A DNA stretch of 64,000 nt from Anaerolineae bacterium (GTDB lineage: Bacteria > Chloroflexota > Anaerolineae > Aggregatilineales > Phototrophicaceae). Below are positions 8,718 through 16,845 of the stretch, piece by piece (the first letter of the stretch is position 1; the number at the start of each line of letters is the position of its first letter). The position numbers and the translations under genes are program-made. The stretch is from the NCBI GenBank assembly GCA_022824465.1, contig JAJDZV010000009.1, forward strand, positions 1 through 64,000, read 5' to 3'. Below the pieces are notes generated by a model, which was given only the letters and a program-made list of their open reading frames with translations, was not told the DNA's origin and did not search any database.

Positions 8718-9803
8718 TCATTCGCCCAGGGCGTCCCACACTTCAAGTTTGCCGCGCGCCTCGCGTATGACTTCATCGGTAAATTCCGATGTGGATGCCT
8801 GGCCGCCGAGGTCCGGGGTTTTTATCCCGTTATAGACAGCCTCCAGCGCCGATTCATAGATCGCTCGGCTTGCCAGGGCGGCTTCATGTCCTTCGATGTA
8901 GCGAAGCAAGGCGCCGCATGCCAGAATCATCGCCATCGGGTTCGCGAGGTTCTTGCCCGTGAGGCTGGGGGCGGTGCCATGGGGCGCTTCGGTCACAGCC
9001 ACTTTCACTTTGAATTCGTCATCAAATCCGATAATGACCGATTCGGCGCCGGCGATCGTGCCAAACATTTTGATTACCAGGTCGCTCAAGCTGTCGCCGT
9101 CGCGGTTTAGCGCCGGGATCACGAGGGACTCGCCGGAGGTCTCCAGAAGCAAGGCGTAGGTCGCGTCAATGAGTTGGGGATTGTAACGAACGCGCGGATG
9201 GAGGCTCGCGGCTCGGTCGAGTTCTTCTTTGAACAAGCCCTCATATACCGGGCTGACGGTATATTTAGGTCCGCCGAAGACGGCCGCCTTGTGCGCTTCG
9301 GCGTACTGAAATGTGAACTCAGCCACCGCGCGACATGTGCGCCGACTGATGTGGCGTTTGTTATAGGCAATCTCGTCGAGCCCGTGTCCCTCGCGCCACT
9401 CCTCGGCTGCGTAAGCGCCCTCGACCGCCATCCGCACCACGGCGATCGGCGCGTGCACGCCGGCCAACGGCAGCACCGATGGTATCCGCCTTCCCGTCCG
9501 CAGGATGACGCTGCCATGGATCAGTTCGCGCAAGAGCGCGTTTGGGCTGCCAACATCGTCTGGATCGCCGGGTGTGATGGTCGCCGCCTTGATGCCCAAG
9601 CCCGTCTCGAGTATCCGCGCCGCCGCCTCGCGGACGACCTCGTTTTTCGTGCGCCGCCGATTCTCAAGCGACAAGTCGAAAGTCTCGAAGGCAAGATTGT
9701 CAAGCCGTATGACACTGGGGTCGAGCACGCGCAGCGCTTCGTCAAGCAGCTCCTGCCCGGTCTGGTCGCCCTTCAAAACGCAGATGGTATGTTTGCTCAA
9801 CAC
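8718..9803 (-). CDS. Isocitrate/isopropylmalate-type dehydrogenase, divergent
   Basis: This is a 361-residue cytoplasmic protein of the NAD(P)-dependent beta-hydroxyacid oxidative decarboxylase family. The strongest family segments are LKGDQTGQELLDEAL at the N-terminus, the metal-binding region around GDSLSDLVIKMFGT, and the cofactor-loop segment APHGTAPSLTGKNLANPMA. The usual substrate segment with closely spaced arginines is poorly matched (LRTGRRIPSVLPLAGVHAPIAVVRM), so isocitrate cannot be assumed as substrate. I chose GTG at 9803, next to a purine-rich AAAGGCAAGG. The open frame extends 82 residues further upstream without family similarity. Isopropylmalate, homoisocitrate or tartrate-like substrates are alternatives. 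Confidence 0.75.
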   Translation of the reverse strand: MLSKHTICVLKGDQTGQELLDEALRVLDPSVIRLDNLAFETFDLSLENRRRTKNEVVREAAARILETGLGIKAATITPGDPDDVGSPNALLRELIHGSVILRTGRRIPSVLPLAGVHAPIAVVRMAVEGAYAAEEWREGHGLDEIAYNKRHISRRTCRAVAEFTFQYAEAHKAAVFGGPKYTVSPVYEGLFKEELDRAASLHPRVRYNPQLIDATYALLLETSGESLVIPALNRDGDSLSDLVIKMFGTIAGAESVIIGFDDEFKVKVAVTEAPHGTAPSLTGKNLANPMAMILACGALLRYIEGHEAALASRAIYESALEAVYNGIKTPDLGGQASTSEFTDEVIREARGKLEVWDALGE

Positions 9804-9980
9804 TGCCTTGCCTTTCCGTGGAGATTCTAGTCGCTTGACCTTTATTTTACTTAAGGTCGTGAGCGCGCGTACTGTCGCAGGCGGCGCAGTTTTACAATTA
9901 TTGGGCTGAGTTATTTGCCGAGTTGCGGTAAAATGAGCGCTGAAAGCAATCCAAGACCGACGAGACGGGGCGGCAATCTT

Positions 9981-11021
9981 ATGCGCGCAATCAAGGCATT
10001 GCATATTCTTCTGATACCGTTCGCCATGCTGTTCAGCGTGCAGGCGCAAGACGAGACTACCTTCACATCGACTGTGAACTGGTTTTACTCCGCCTGCGAA
10101 GACCGCATGGTCATCGACTTGTCCGGTACGATGGAAGCTGGCTACGACCTGTATTACCAGGCATTCGACGCGTATGGCGGATTGGGCGCCGCCATCACCG
10201 GTCTGCGCCGGGTGAGCGTGGACGGCGATTACGCCGTCAGCCAGATCATATACTGGCTGGATGGCGCGACCCGCGCGCTCGGCACGCCAATTAGCGTAGA
10301 CATCCGCATTGCAAGCGAGAATGATCCGGAAAGCACTATCTTTCAGGCGCCTTCGGACGATACATTGGGCGAATGCGCGGAGCCAGCCAGCACGCTTGTC
10401 GAAGGCATTGATACCTCAGACTTGCCGCGACTCGTCACCTCTTCTGGCGTATTCACGCCGGACGGCGGCCTGCTGAACCCGGTTTATTCGCGCCCGGCTG
10501 AACCGATCGTGCAGATTGGCGCGCGCCCCGCGCCAACGACCGAGCCCGGACGTACAGCGAACCCGGGATTGGTATTCGCCGAATGCGCCGACGTAGAAGG
10601 GGCAGATCCCGGCCTGCTATACGACACCGATACGATTCGCGTTTTCTGGTCCTGGTACGCCAAAACGCAAGAGCAAGTCCAGGCGCACATCGACAATGCG
10701 CAATACGCGATAACACTGCATGGGCTGTCCATTCCCAATGTCGAAGTGAGCGAAGTCAAGCAGATACCGGGCAGTCTCAATTGGTGGGTCTTCTATACCG
10801 TGAATTTCGGCGACAAGTGGGAACCAGGCATCTACGACATCAACTACGCCGTCGGTTGGGCCGAAGCCATCAGCGACGGTTACGCGAACTTCGGTCCGGG
10901 CACGGAGAACGAACGCCTCGGCAGCCGCTGCACGTTCATCATTCAGCAGAATCCCTACGGCGTCGACGTGTTGCACGAACAGCCGGCGATGCCGCTAAAG
11001 ACCTACCCTTGGGGCGAATAG
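9981..11021 (+). CDS. Secreted protein of unknown function
   Basis: I do not recognise this 346-residue protein. It begins with a plausible signal peptide, MRAIKALHILLIPFAMLFSVQA, with cleavage expected after VQAQ. The mature part appears to have two beta-rich regions of about 110-130 residues, each with a cysteine near the start and the end, joined by a proline- and threonine-rich linker around residues 175-195. The ATG at 9981 is preferred over an upstream in-frame ATG at 9915 because it puts the signal peptide at the N-terminus. It sits 22 bases before rsmG, so the two may share a transcript without functional linkage. Confidence 0.6.
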   Translation: MRAIKALHILLIPFAMLFSVQAQDETTFTSTVNWFYSACEDRMVIDLSGTMEAGYDLYYQAFDAYGGLGAAITGLRRVSVDGDYAVSQIIYWLDGATRALGTPISVDIRIASENDPESTIFQAPSDDTLGECAEPASTLVEGIDTSDLPRLVTSSGVFTPDGGLLNPVYSRPAEPIVQIGARPAPTTEPGRTANPGLVFAECADVEGADPGLLYDTDTIRVFWSWYAKTQEQVQAHIDNAQYAITLHGLSIPNVEVSEVKQIPGSLNWWVFYTVNFGDKWEPGIYDINYAVGWAEAISDGYANFGPGTENERLGSRCTFIIQQNPYGVDVLHEQPAMPLKTYPWGE

Positions 11022-11043
11022 GCGCCTCGGTTCTAGGGTGACC

Positions 11044-11787
11044 ATGTCGCAACCGGCTATCAGCGAAGCGCTCTTGAACGATTTGCGCGCGCATGCTGGT
11101 TCGATTCTCGCTCTCCAGTTGACAGATTCTCAACTGGAGCGATTCTCCCGCTTTGCTGACCTCTTGCTCTATTGGAACCAACGCATCAACTTGACCGGCA
11201 TCACCGACCCCGGCGAAATCGCCATAAAGCACTTCTTGGATTCGCTGACGCTGACGAGCGTCCTCCCGCGCATTGACGGTCTGCGGCTGGTCGATGTCGG
11301 CGCCGGCGCCGGCTTTCCCGGGTTGGTTCTCGCGATCGCGTTTCCCGGCGCCAAAGTCACCTTGATGGATTCGACGCGCAAAAAACTGCGGTTCATCGAG
11401 CGCGTCTGTGGCGCGCTCGGCATCGCCAACGTCAGCGTCCTGCATGCCCGCGCGGAAGACGCCGGGCGCGACCCAAACCACCGTGAAGCCTACGATATCG
11501 TGACCGCGCGCGCTGTCGCCAGAATGCCCGCTCTCATGGAATACTTGCTGCCCCTGGCGAAGCTCGAGGGGCAAGTGGTCGCCATGCGCGGGGCTGAGGC
11601 TTACGACGATGCCTATTCAGCGGCGCGGGCGATATCTCAACTCGGCGGCGAGCTCTTCAGCATTGAAGAGATTACGCTGCCGACCTTATCCCATCCGCGC
11701 TATCTGGTCGTCATCGACAAAATCTCAGCGACGCCGCGGCGCTTTCCTCGCAGCGCTGGCATTCCCACCAGGCAGCCAATTCTCTAA
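11044..11787 (+). CDS. rsmG: 16S rRNA (guanine-527 N7)-methyltransferase RsmG
   Basis: RsmG methylates N7 of G527 in 16S rRNA using S-adenosylmethionine. The 247-residue length is normal. Diagnostic segments are the N-terminal LLLYWNQRINLTGI, HFLDSLT, the SAM-binding loop LVDVGAGAGFPGLVLAI, the acidic MDSTRKK, and VTARAVARMPALMEYLLPL. The C-terminal FPRSAGIPTRQPIL matches the family's usual PRRxGIPxxxPL ending. ATG at 11044 is preferred over GTG at 11038 because AGGGTG lies a few bases upstream. Loss of this enzyme in other bacteria gives low-level streptomycin resistance. Confidence 0.94.
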   Translation: MSQPAISEALLNDLRAHAGSILALQLTDSQLERFSRFADLLLYWNQRINLTGITDPGEIAIKHFLDSLTLTSVLPRIDGLRLVDVGAGAGFPGLVLAIAFPGAKVTLMDSTRKKLRFIERVCGALGIANVSVLHARAEDAGRDPNHREAYDIVTARAVARMPALMEYLLPLAKLEGQVVAMRGAEAYDDAYSAARAISQLGGELFSIEEITLPTLSHPRYLVVIDKISATPRRFPRSAGIPTRQPIL

Positions 11788-11831
11788 TCGGCCCTATGAA
11801 TCCGCATCCGCGCTCACTCCAGCGGCGCTAT

Positions 11832-12149
11832 CTACCCTTCAACATTGTGCGGCGCGTGCAAGGCGATACGATAGGGATACCACTCGGCGCGGAACAGTTT
11901 CTTCGCCACGCCGGGGTCGCCAGCGGTGATCTGGCGCATGTGGTCGTCGTCGCGCGCATTGAAGATGGCGATGCCAAAAGACGAGTAATCGCTATTTAGC
12001 GTGCGCCCTGCCAGAATGAGCGCGCCCTCGTTCATCAGCTTATCGAGATAAGCGAAGTGCTCGGCGGTAATGCCGGCTTCTTCTTCGGTTGCGCCTGAAG
12101 ACAGCATTTCGGGCCGCACCGGCTGAATACGATAAATATATGTCGGCAT
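11832..12149 (-). CDS. YCII-family protein
   Basis: This is a 105-residue protein of the YCII fold. Recognisable features are the start MPTYIYRIQPVRPEML, the central HFAYLDKLMNEGALILAGRTL, and the closing AIFNARDDDHMRQITAGDP. The aspartate after the second strand and the conserved histidine (HFAYL) are the residues usually proposed as catalytic. The ATG at 12149 follows a strong GGAGGAGG ribosome binding site, which decides the start. Most YCII proteins have no proven role; some act as dehydrochlorinase-like or muconolactone-isomerase-like enzymes. Confidence 0.8.
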   Translation of the reverse strand: MPTYIYRIQPVRPEMLSSGATEEEAGITAEHFAYLDKLMNEGALILAGRTLNSDYSSFGIAIFNARDDDHMRQITAGDPGVAKKLFRAEWYPYRIALHAPHNVEG

Positions 12150-12352
12150 GGCTGCCTCCTCCGGTTTGAAGACATTGCCTGTCGATAATTGGCAAATAGG
12201 TTTATACACGCATCATGACACGCGGCAAGCGCCAGCAGCCGCTCACCTGAAGTCGGAAACACAAACGCGCGCGCCGCCGGATTTGCGACGCTTCCAAGCG
12301 CATGTCGACATTCGTTATAATGGGACTCCAATCAGACTCGCGCGAGGCTCAC

Positions 12353-12679
12353 ATGGCGGATCCCAAAGCCACAAAACGCAAGGTCAAGGTGGAGTTGCCG
12401 CGAGACCCCAGCGCGACCTACGCCAATATGGTCATGATCACGCACAACGCCAACGAAGTCATATTCGACTTTATTCAGGTCTTGCCGAATGACGACAAGG
12501 CGCGTTTGCAGAAGCGCGTGATTATGACGCCGACGCACAGCAAACTCTTTCTGAACGCGCTGCAGGAGAACATCCAAAAGTATGAGGCCAATTACGGCGC
12601 CCTGAATCCGCCGTCGCGCCAGACCTTGGCCGACCAACTGTTTGGCGCGGTAAAGCCGGGCGACGACGATGATGAATGA
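12353..12679 (+). CDS. DUF3467 protein
   Basis: This is a small 108-residue protein of the DUF3467 family. It shows the family's usual pattern: TYANMVMITHNANEVIFDFIQVLP in the first half and VIMTPTHSKLFLNALQENIQKYEANYG in the second, with an acidic tail. Its function is unknown. It overlaps the start of the translin-like gene by 11 bases, a sign of translational coupling. A TATAAT hexamer at 12316-12321 may be its -10, but the -35 is poor. Confidence 0.82.
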   Translation: MADPKATKRKVKVELPRDPSATYANMVMITHNANEVIFDFIQVLPNDDKARLQKRVIMTPTHSKLFLNALQENIQKYEANYGALNPPSRQTLADQLFGAVKPGDDDDE

Positions 12680-13319
12680 TCTCGAGCGCGTCTGCGGCGA
12701 GATCCGAAATGATCTCGAGCAACGCAACGCCGCGCGCGACGCCGCAATCGCGCAATCGCGACAGCTCATCCGCCACTGTTCAGCAAGCATCCGCGCGATC
12801 CATCGGCGCGATTGGGAAAGCGCCGAAGACAAACTGCAACTAGCGCAAACTGGCGCTGCCGAACTGAAGGCGACCGTCGCCGGCTACCCCGACCTGTACC
12901 ATACCGGTTACACGCAAGACGCCATGAAAGAGGTGGCCGAGGCATTCATCACGCGCGCGATCATACGCGGAGAGGCGCTGCCAAAGCCATCAGAGCTCGG
13001 CGTCGAAAGCGCGACTTATCTCAAAGGCTTGGGCGAAGCGGCGACGGAACTGCGCCGATTCATTCTCGATATCATGCGGCGGCGCGAGAGCCACAGCGAC
13101 GAAGCCGAGCGCCTGCTGGATGCCATGGACGCAATCTACGATCAGCTCGTTACTTTCGACTTTCCCGATGCGCTGACGCACGGGCTCCGCCGGCAGACTG
13201 ACGTCGTGCGCGGCGTGCTGGAGCGGACGCGCGGCGACCTGACACAAAGCTTGCGCCAACAGCAACTTCAAAATGCGCTGATCAATCTTGAGTCCAAGCT
13301 GAATATCGACGGCGACTGA
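12669..13319 (+). CDS. Translin-family protein
   Basis: This 216-residue, largely helical protein resembles archaeal and bacterial members of the translin/TRAX family, which bind single-stranded nucleic acid as rings; the TRAX subunit is an RNase. Matching segments are KEVAEAF (residues 87-93), LKGLGEAATELRRFILDIMRR (118-138), EAERLLDAMDAIYDQLVTFD, and the C-terminal LRRQTDVVRGVLERTRGDLT. Human TRAX uses two glutamates in an ExxE motif and a downstream aspartate. Here Glu88 and Glu91 match the ExxE, while Glu123 replaces the aspartate, so RNase activity is possible but not assured. The overlap with the DUF3467 gene suggests that the two proteins work together. Confidence 0.78.
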   Translation: MMNDLERVCGEIRNDLEQRNAARDAAIAQSRQLIRHCSASIRAIHRRDWESAEDKLQLAQTGAAELKATVAGYPDLYHTGYTQDAMKEVAEAFITRAIIRGEALPKPSELGVESATYLKGLGEAATELRRFILDIMRRRESHSDEAERLLDAMDAIYDQLVTFDFPDALTHGLRRQTDVVRGVLERTRGDLTQSLRQQQLQNALINLESKLNIDGD

Positions 13320-13338
13320 ACGATCCACGTAAGCTGGC

Positions 13339-14223
13339 TCAGACCGTCAGCTGCCACTCGATCAAGGCGCCCGCCACCCAGGTCGGCTTCGGCTGGTCGT
13401 AAAGTTCGGACGAATCCGTATAGCTGAGGTCGAGCACAGCGCCGGACATCGGACCTCTCAGATAGTGGTAAACCTGACCAGTGTCGCGTGCGTCGCTCTT
13501 TGCCTCGACGCAGTGCCGTTCATAAGCCTTGTAGTCGCCGCGCTCAAGTATGCGGATGCCCGCTTCGATGGTCGCCTTTGCGTGCGCCAAGCCCGCGGCG
13601 TCATGGTCGTAGCTGTGTGCAGGCGCGTCGCCATAGCCGATGCCATGATGGAAAGGATCAGCCGTGCTGACCACCACCGCGTCTTCCATCAGACGAGCCA
13701 GTTCGTCGATTCCCGGCAGATTCTGGGGTTGCCCGCCGGCCAGATACGGATAACGCTCATAGACGCGCGGCGCTTTATGCTCCTGGATTCCGCGGCGCTT
13801 GAGTTCCGCCGTCCAGAAGTGCCGCCAGCTGATCAAGGCGTGATCGCCAGTCCACTCGGTTCGGCCATCAATGCCCGGTCCCTGAATGCCCCGATACTCG
13901 AATCGAGACGGGTCTTCACCAGCCGTAACTGCCACGCGCGCCGCTTCCATCTCGGCGGTGAAGGCATGAAGCACGCTGAGCACGACCACCTTGTCCGCGC
14001 CGCTATCCAGCGCGGCATGCACGCAAGCGGCGATCTGATAGCCGCAGTCATGAACGCCGGCATGAGGAAACACCAATACGCCGCCGGATTCCAGCGTGTC
14101 GGCGAGGCGCCATTGCCGTCCCTGTTCAAGCTGACGTAATGTGCCAGCCTCGCCCAATTCCGCGTGTTCGCGGGCGTAGAGCGCGTGTACATTCCTTTGC
14201 AGCGCGGCGCGATCCAATTCCAT
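13339..14223 (-). CDS. MEMO1-like protein (LigB-dioxygenase fold)
   Basis: This 294-residue protein looks like a divergent, stand-alone MEMO1 relative. The family's PHAG motif is in FPHAG with His53, and the second histidine is His85 in LSVLHAF. Asp188 and His191 fall in STADPFHHG, and Cys237 lies near the C-terminus. Human MEMO1 has His49, His81, Asp189, His192 and Cys244 with the same spacing between the first two, so the metal site appears intact. In other bacteria MEMO is often found with an AMMECR1 domain and a radical SAM enzyme; neither is adjacent here. The reaction is unknown. Confidence 0.68.
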   Translation of the reverse strand: MELDRAALQRNVHALYAREHAELGEAGTLRQLEQGRQWRLADTLESGGVLVFPHAGVHDCGYQIAACVHAALDSGADKVVVLSVLHAFTAEMEAARVAVTAGEDPSRFEYRGIQGPGIDGRTEWTGDHALISWRHFWTAELKRRGIQEHKAPRVYERYPYLAGGQPQNLPGIDELARLMEDAVVVSTADPFHHGIGYGDAPAHSYDHDAAGLAHAKATIEAGIRILERGDYKAYERHCVEAKSDARDTGQVYHYLRGPMSGAVLDLSYTDSSELYDQPKPTWVAGALIEWQLTV

Positions 14224-14301
14224 AAGCGCGGTCCCCGTCCTGGCGCATCCAAGACAGTTGTAACGCAGCCGATGCGCGCCGTCAACGCGCGAAAATGAGA
14301 C

Positions 14302-14329
14302 TTGACCTTTCAGCCGCCGCCGATATAAT
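14302..14329 (+). promoter_or_regulatory. Sigma-70-type promoter for rplJ-rplL
   Basis: TTGACC at 14302-14307 and a consensus TATAAT at 14324-14329 are separated by 16 bases. This lies just upstream of the L10 leader RNA and is the best-matched promoter in the window. Confidence 0.8.
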
Positions 14330-14361
14330 TTGTAGCCGCTAACAATTGCATAGCGACGCCA

Positions 14362-14425
14362 ACCATAGACAGCAGGCGGGCAAAGGCCCTTAATCTCCTG
14401 CCGAGGGACGCGCCGACAGACTCCC
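14362..14425 (+). ncRNA. Ribosomal protein L10 leader
   Basis: The leader carries the characteristic core AGACAGCAGG at 14367-14376, then the TTAATC box and CCTGCCGAGGG at 14390-14406, as in known L10-leader RNAs. The L10(L12)4 complex binds this structure to repress its own synthesis. The location directly between the rplJ promoter and rplJ fits. The exact ends of the structured element are estimated. Confidence 0.75.
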
Positions 14426-14450
14426 CTGCAGAAATGCGCAGTTGTATTTT

Positions 14451-14486
14451 GTCGCGACCCCAGATGGTAGGTCGCGTTTCTGTTTT
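14451..14486 (+). terminator. Attenuator hairpin in the rplJ leader
   Basis: GCGACC at 14453-14458 pairs with GGTCGC at 14470-14475 and is followed by the T-rich run GTTTCTGTTTT. This intrinsic-terminator shape inside the leader, before rplJ, suggests that transcription read-through is controlled by folding of the L10 leader upstream. Confidence 0.6.
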
Positions 14487-14544
14487 GGTCGTGCCACGTG
14501 TAGAGACAAACGCGTTAGCCCCTCGACGATGAAAGGAGAGTCAC

Positions 14545-15093
14545 TTGCCAATATCTAGAACACGCAAGCAGGAGCTTGTCGCGAGTTACGTCGACATGCT
14601 TAACGAGAGCGACGGCTTCGTTGTTGTACGGACGCAGGGTCTAGGCGTATCCCAGATTCAAGGGCTTCGCAACGCATTGCGCGAGCAGAACGGCCAATAT
14701 CTAGTCGCCAAAAATACGCTAATGCGCAAGGCGCTGGAGGATGCGAACTGGATCGTGCCGGAAAACCTGTTGGTTGGTCCGGTAGCGATCATATTCGGGC
14801 GCGACAATATGCCCGGCGTATCCAAGGCTTTGCTCAAACACATGGCGGACGAAGCCTTCGAAGAGAAGATGACAGTGACGGGCGGCGTCATGAGCGGCGA
14901 TGTCCTCGACGCGCGGCAGGTCGAAGCCGTTTCTCAGTTGCCGACTCTCGATGAACTGCGCGCGCAACTGGCTGGCATGGTCGTCGCGCCGGCGCAGGGC
15001 ATCGTCAACGTACTGGATCAGGCGACCGCCGGGGTCGTCAACGTGTTGCAGGCATATCTCGACAAGCAAGAGCAAGACGCCGACGCCGCTTAA
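14545..15093 (+). CDS. rplJ: 50S ribosomal protein L10
   Basis: L10 anchors the L7/L12 stalk to 23S rRNA. The 182-residue sequence begins with the usual RTRKQELVASYVDMLNES and contains the RNA-binding segment GLRNALREQNGQYLVAKNTLMRKAL. The C-terminal helix that carries L12 dimers is present after about residue 145. Translation starts at TTG 14545 behind a strong AAAGGAGAG; no ATG is in register. The weak start codon in a ribosomal protein gene is noteworthy and may be part of translational control. rplL follows 84 bases downstream. Confidence 0.95.
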   Translation: MPISRTRKQELVASYVDMLNESDGFVVVRTQGLGVSQIQGLRNALREQNGQYLVAKNTLMRKALEDANWIVPENLLVGPVAIIFGRDNMPGVSKALLKHMADEAFEEKMTVTGGVMSGDVLDARQVEAVSQLPTLDELRAQLAGMVVAPAQGIVNVLDQATAGVVNVLQAYLDKQEQDADAA

Positions 15094-15177
15094 GAACCGC
15101 CGCCGACATGCCCGGCACGGCTCATCAGCCAAGAATAGTCACAAACACACAGCAAGTACCGGAAACGAGGGAGAACA

Positions 15178-15567
15178 ATGGCAGACCTGGACAAGTTGGT
15201 AGAAGAACTCAGCGCGTTGACAATTCTGGAAGCCGCTGACCTGAAGACGAAGCTGGAAGAAGCTTGGGGCGTCGAGGCGGCCTCCGGCGGCGGCATGATG
15301 ATGATGGCGCCGGGCATGGCAATGGCGGGCGCGGAAGCCGAGCCGGAAGAAGAAAAGACCGAATTCGATGTCGTCCTCAAAGAGATCGGTCCTAAGAAAA
15401 TCAATGTGATCAAGGCGATCCGCGGCATCACGCCGCTAGGCTTGAAAGAAGCCAAAGAACTGGTCGAGTCGGCGCCGGCGACCGTGTTAGAGGAAGTGAG
15501 CAAGGACTTGGCCGAAGACGGCAAATCCAAACTCGAAGAAGCAGGCGCGGTCGTTGAACTGAAGTAA
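15178..15567 (+). CDS. rplL: 50S ribosomal protein L7/L12
   Basis: L12 is the flexible stalk protein that recruits translational GTPases. The 129-residue sequence has the N-terminal dimerisation domain ([20 protein letters not shown]), a methionine- and alanine-rich hinge (about 38-57), and the conserved C-terminal domain [22 protein letters not shown] through [15 protein letters not shown] strong hairpin terminator follows 63 bases after the stop, so rplJ-rplL form a complete unit. Confidence 0.97.
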   Translation: MADLDKLVEELSALTILEAADLKTKLEEAWGVEAASGGGMMMMAPGMAMAGAEAEPEEEKTEFDVVLKEIGPKKINVIKAIRGITPLGLKEAKELVESAPATVLEEVSKDLAEDGKSKLEEAGAVVELK

Positions 15568-15630
15568 GCAACCACCATCAAGTCGCGAGCGCTTCCGCTC
15601 TCCAACAACCTGACGAGTATAAAACCGAAG

Positions 15631-15660
15631 CAGCAGGCGTCGCCCCGCCTGTTGTTTTCG
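15631..15660 (+). terminator. Rho-independent terminator after rplL
   Basis: CAGCAGGCG and CGCCTGTTG form a 9-bp stem (one G-T pair) with a loop of six bases, followed directly by TTTTCGTT. It is the clearest intrinsic terminator in the window and ends the rplJL unit. Confidence 0.8.
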
Positions 15661-15903
15661 TTCGCTCGCGCCTCAAGCCAATCGTTGGTCGCTTTCTGCC
15701 GGCACATGTCCGAGGCGCGTTGATTCATGAAGATACTAGCGCGCCCCTCCGGAGAATCTGATGCGGACGAGCCAGGGCTCGCGCTTACATTTATTGGTTG
15801 CCGAGTCCGGATGGCTGGTTGCCATGTCCGCGATGATCGCCGCTCACGAAATACGATCAATTGGGCTTCCAACACTTTCTTGGTTACAATATAAGCAGGG
15901 TGA
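15661..15903. other. Intergenic stretch with a probable promoter
   Basis: Between the rplL terminator and the next gene, TTGGGC at 15861-15866 and TACAAT at 15885-15890 are 18 bases apart and could form a promoter. The -10 ends only 13 bases before the GTG start at 15904, so the transcript would be nearly leaderless if this start is right. No other element is seen. Confidence 0.4.
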
Positions 15904-16749
15904 GTGATTGCGCGTGTTCAAGTGGCAAACATTTCATATAGCAAGCTTCTCGATCCGGTCAGCGACATCATCTCGTCGATGGAGTCCCTGATTGGCGGCG
16001 CCTTTGGCTCCACGACGGGCGACCAACGTGAATGCTTTAAGCGCGTTCATGCCTACAGTTGGGGCTTGCATACCTTGGTCATGGACGTCATTACGGCGCT
16101 GGGCATCGAAAACGCCGCGACCCGTCCCGCCGTCCTGGAGCGATTCAATGTCTTGAAGCATCCCGCCTTGGCGGCGCTCGACAACCTGTCCGCTGGCTTC
16201 GATGGTCCGCTCAGCGAAGAACAGCGGTCTGTGGTCGATTACGCGCTCGAGTCCGTCTTTTCGATCGAACATATGATGAGCAATATCTGGCAGTATTCCT
16301 CGCTGCGTCATAACTTGCTTGACGATGCCGACGATGAATTTGCCGGCGCTGTTTTGATTGACAGACTGCGCGCCGAGCTCAAAGAAATCAGGCTCCCGGC
16401 AGTTGATGCCGACTTCTGCGTAATCGGCGACGAGACCCGCCTTGCCTACGCCTTTGGCGAACTCGCCCATAATATCCGACGTCATGCCGGCGTCGAACAG
16501 GTGAGCATCGCGGTACAAGACTATGGTTATCGCGTCGACATTACCATTTATGATAAGGGCGCAGGTTTTCTCAACAGCGACGACGAAGCCTTTCAGCCCT
16601 TTTGGCAGGGCGATGATCTCGCTCCCGGGCTTGGGCTGGGCTTATACATCGCTCGACGCCACATCGAAGCCAGCGGCGGCAAAATCACGCTCAGCAGCGA
16701 ACCGAACCGTGGCGCCCTCGTGAGGATTTCCCTGCCCACGCTTCCCTAA
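15904..16749 (+). CDS. HATPase protein with two degenerate histidine-kinase dimerisation segments
   Basis: This is a 281-residue, apparently soluble protein. Residues 150-281 form a GHKL ATPase domain with the N box ELAHNIRRHA, G1 segment DKGAGF and G2 segment GLGLGLYIARRHIEASGG. Two stretches before it resemble HisKA helices. One runs from YSKLLDPVSDII through DQRECFKRVHAYS (about 12-60), the other from LKHPALAAL through LSEEQRSVVDYALES (about 82-125). In neither is the phospho-accepting histidine at its usual place. It may be a pseudokinase, an anti-sigma-type kinase or a phosphotransferase-like regulator. The start is uncertain; GTG at 15904 and GTG at 15922 are both possible. No response regulator is adjacent. 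Confidence 0.65.
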   Translation: MIARVQVANISYSKLLDPVSDIISSMESLIGGAFGSTTGDQRECFKRVHAYSWGLHTLVMDVITALGIENAATRPAVLERFNVLKHPALAALDNLSAGFDGPLSEEQRSVVDYALESVFSIEHMMSNIWQYSSLRHNLLDDADDEFAGAVLIDRLRAELKEIRLPAVDADFCVIGDETRLAYAFGELAHNIRRHAGVEQVSIAVQDYGYRVDITIYDKGAGFLNSDDEAFQPFWQGDDLAPGLGLGLYIARRHIEASGGKITLSSEPNRGALVRISLPTLP

Positions 16750-16845
16750 GGCTCGACGCCACACCAGAGCTCAAGGTCAATTCAGTGCCGGCGCGCTCGC
16801 GTCTGCGCTATAATTCGCCGCGACACAATGAATCGGAGCGAACCG

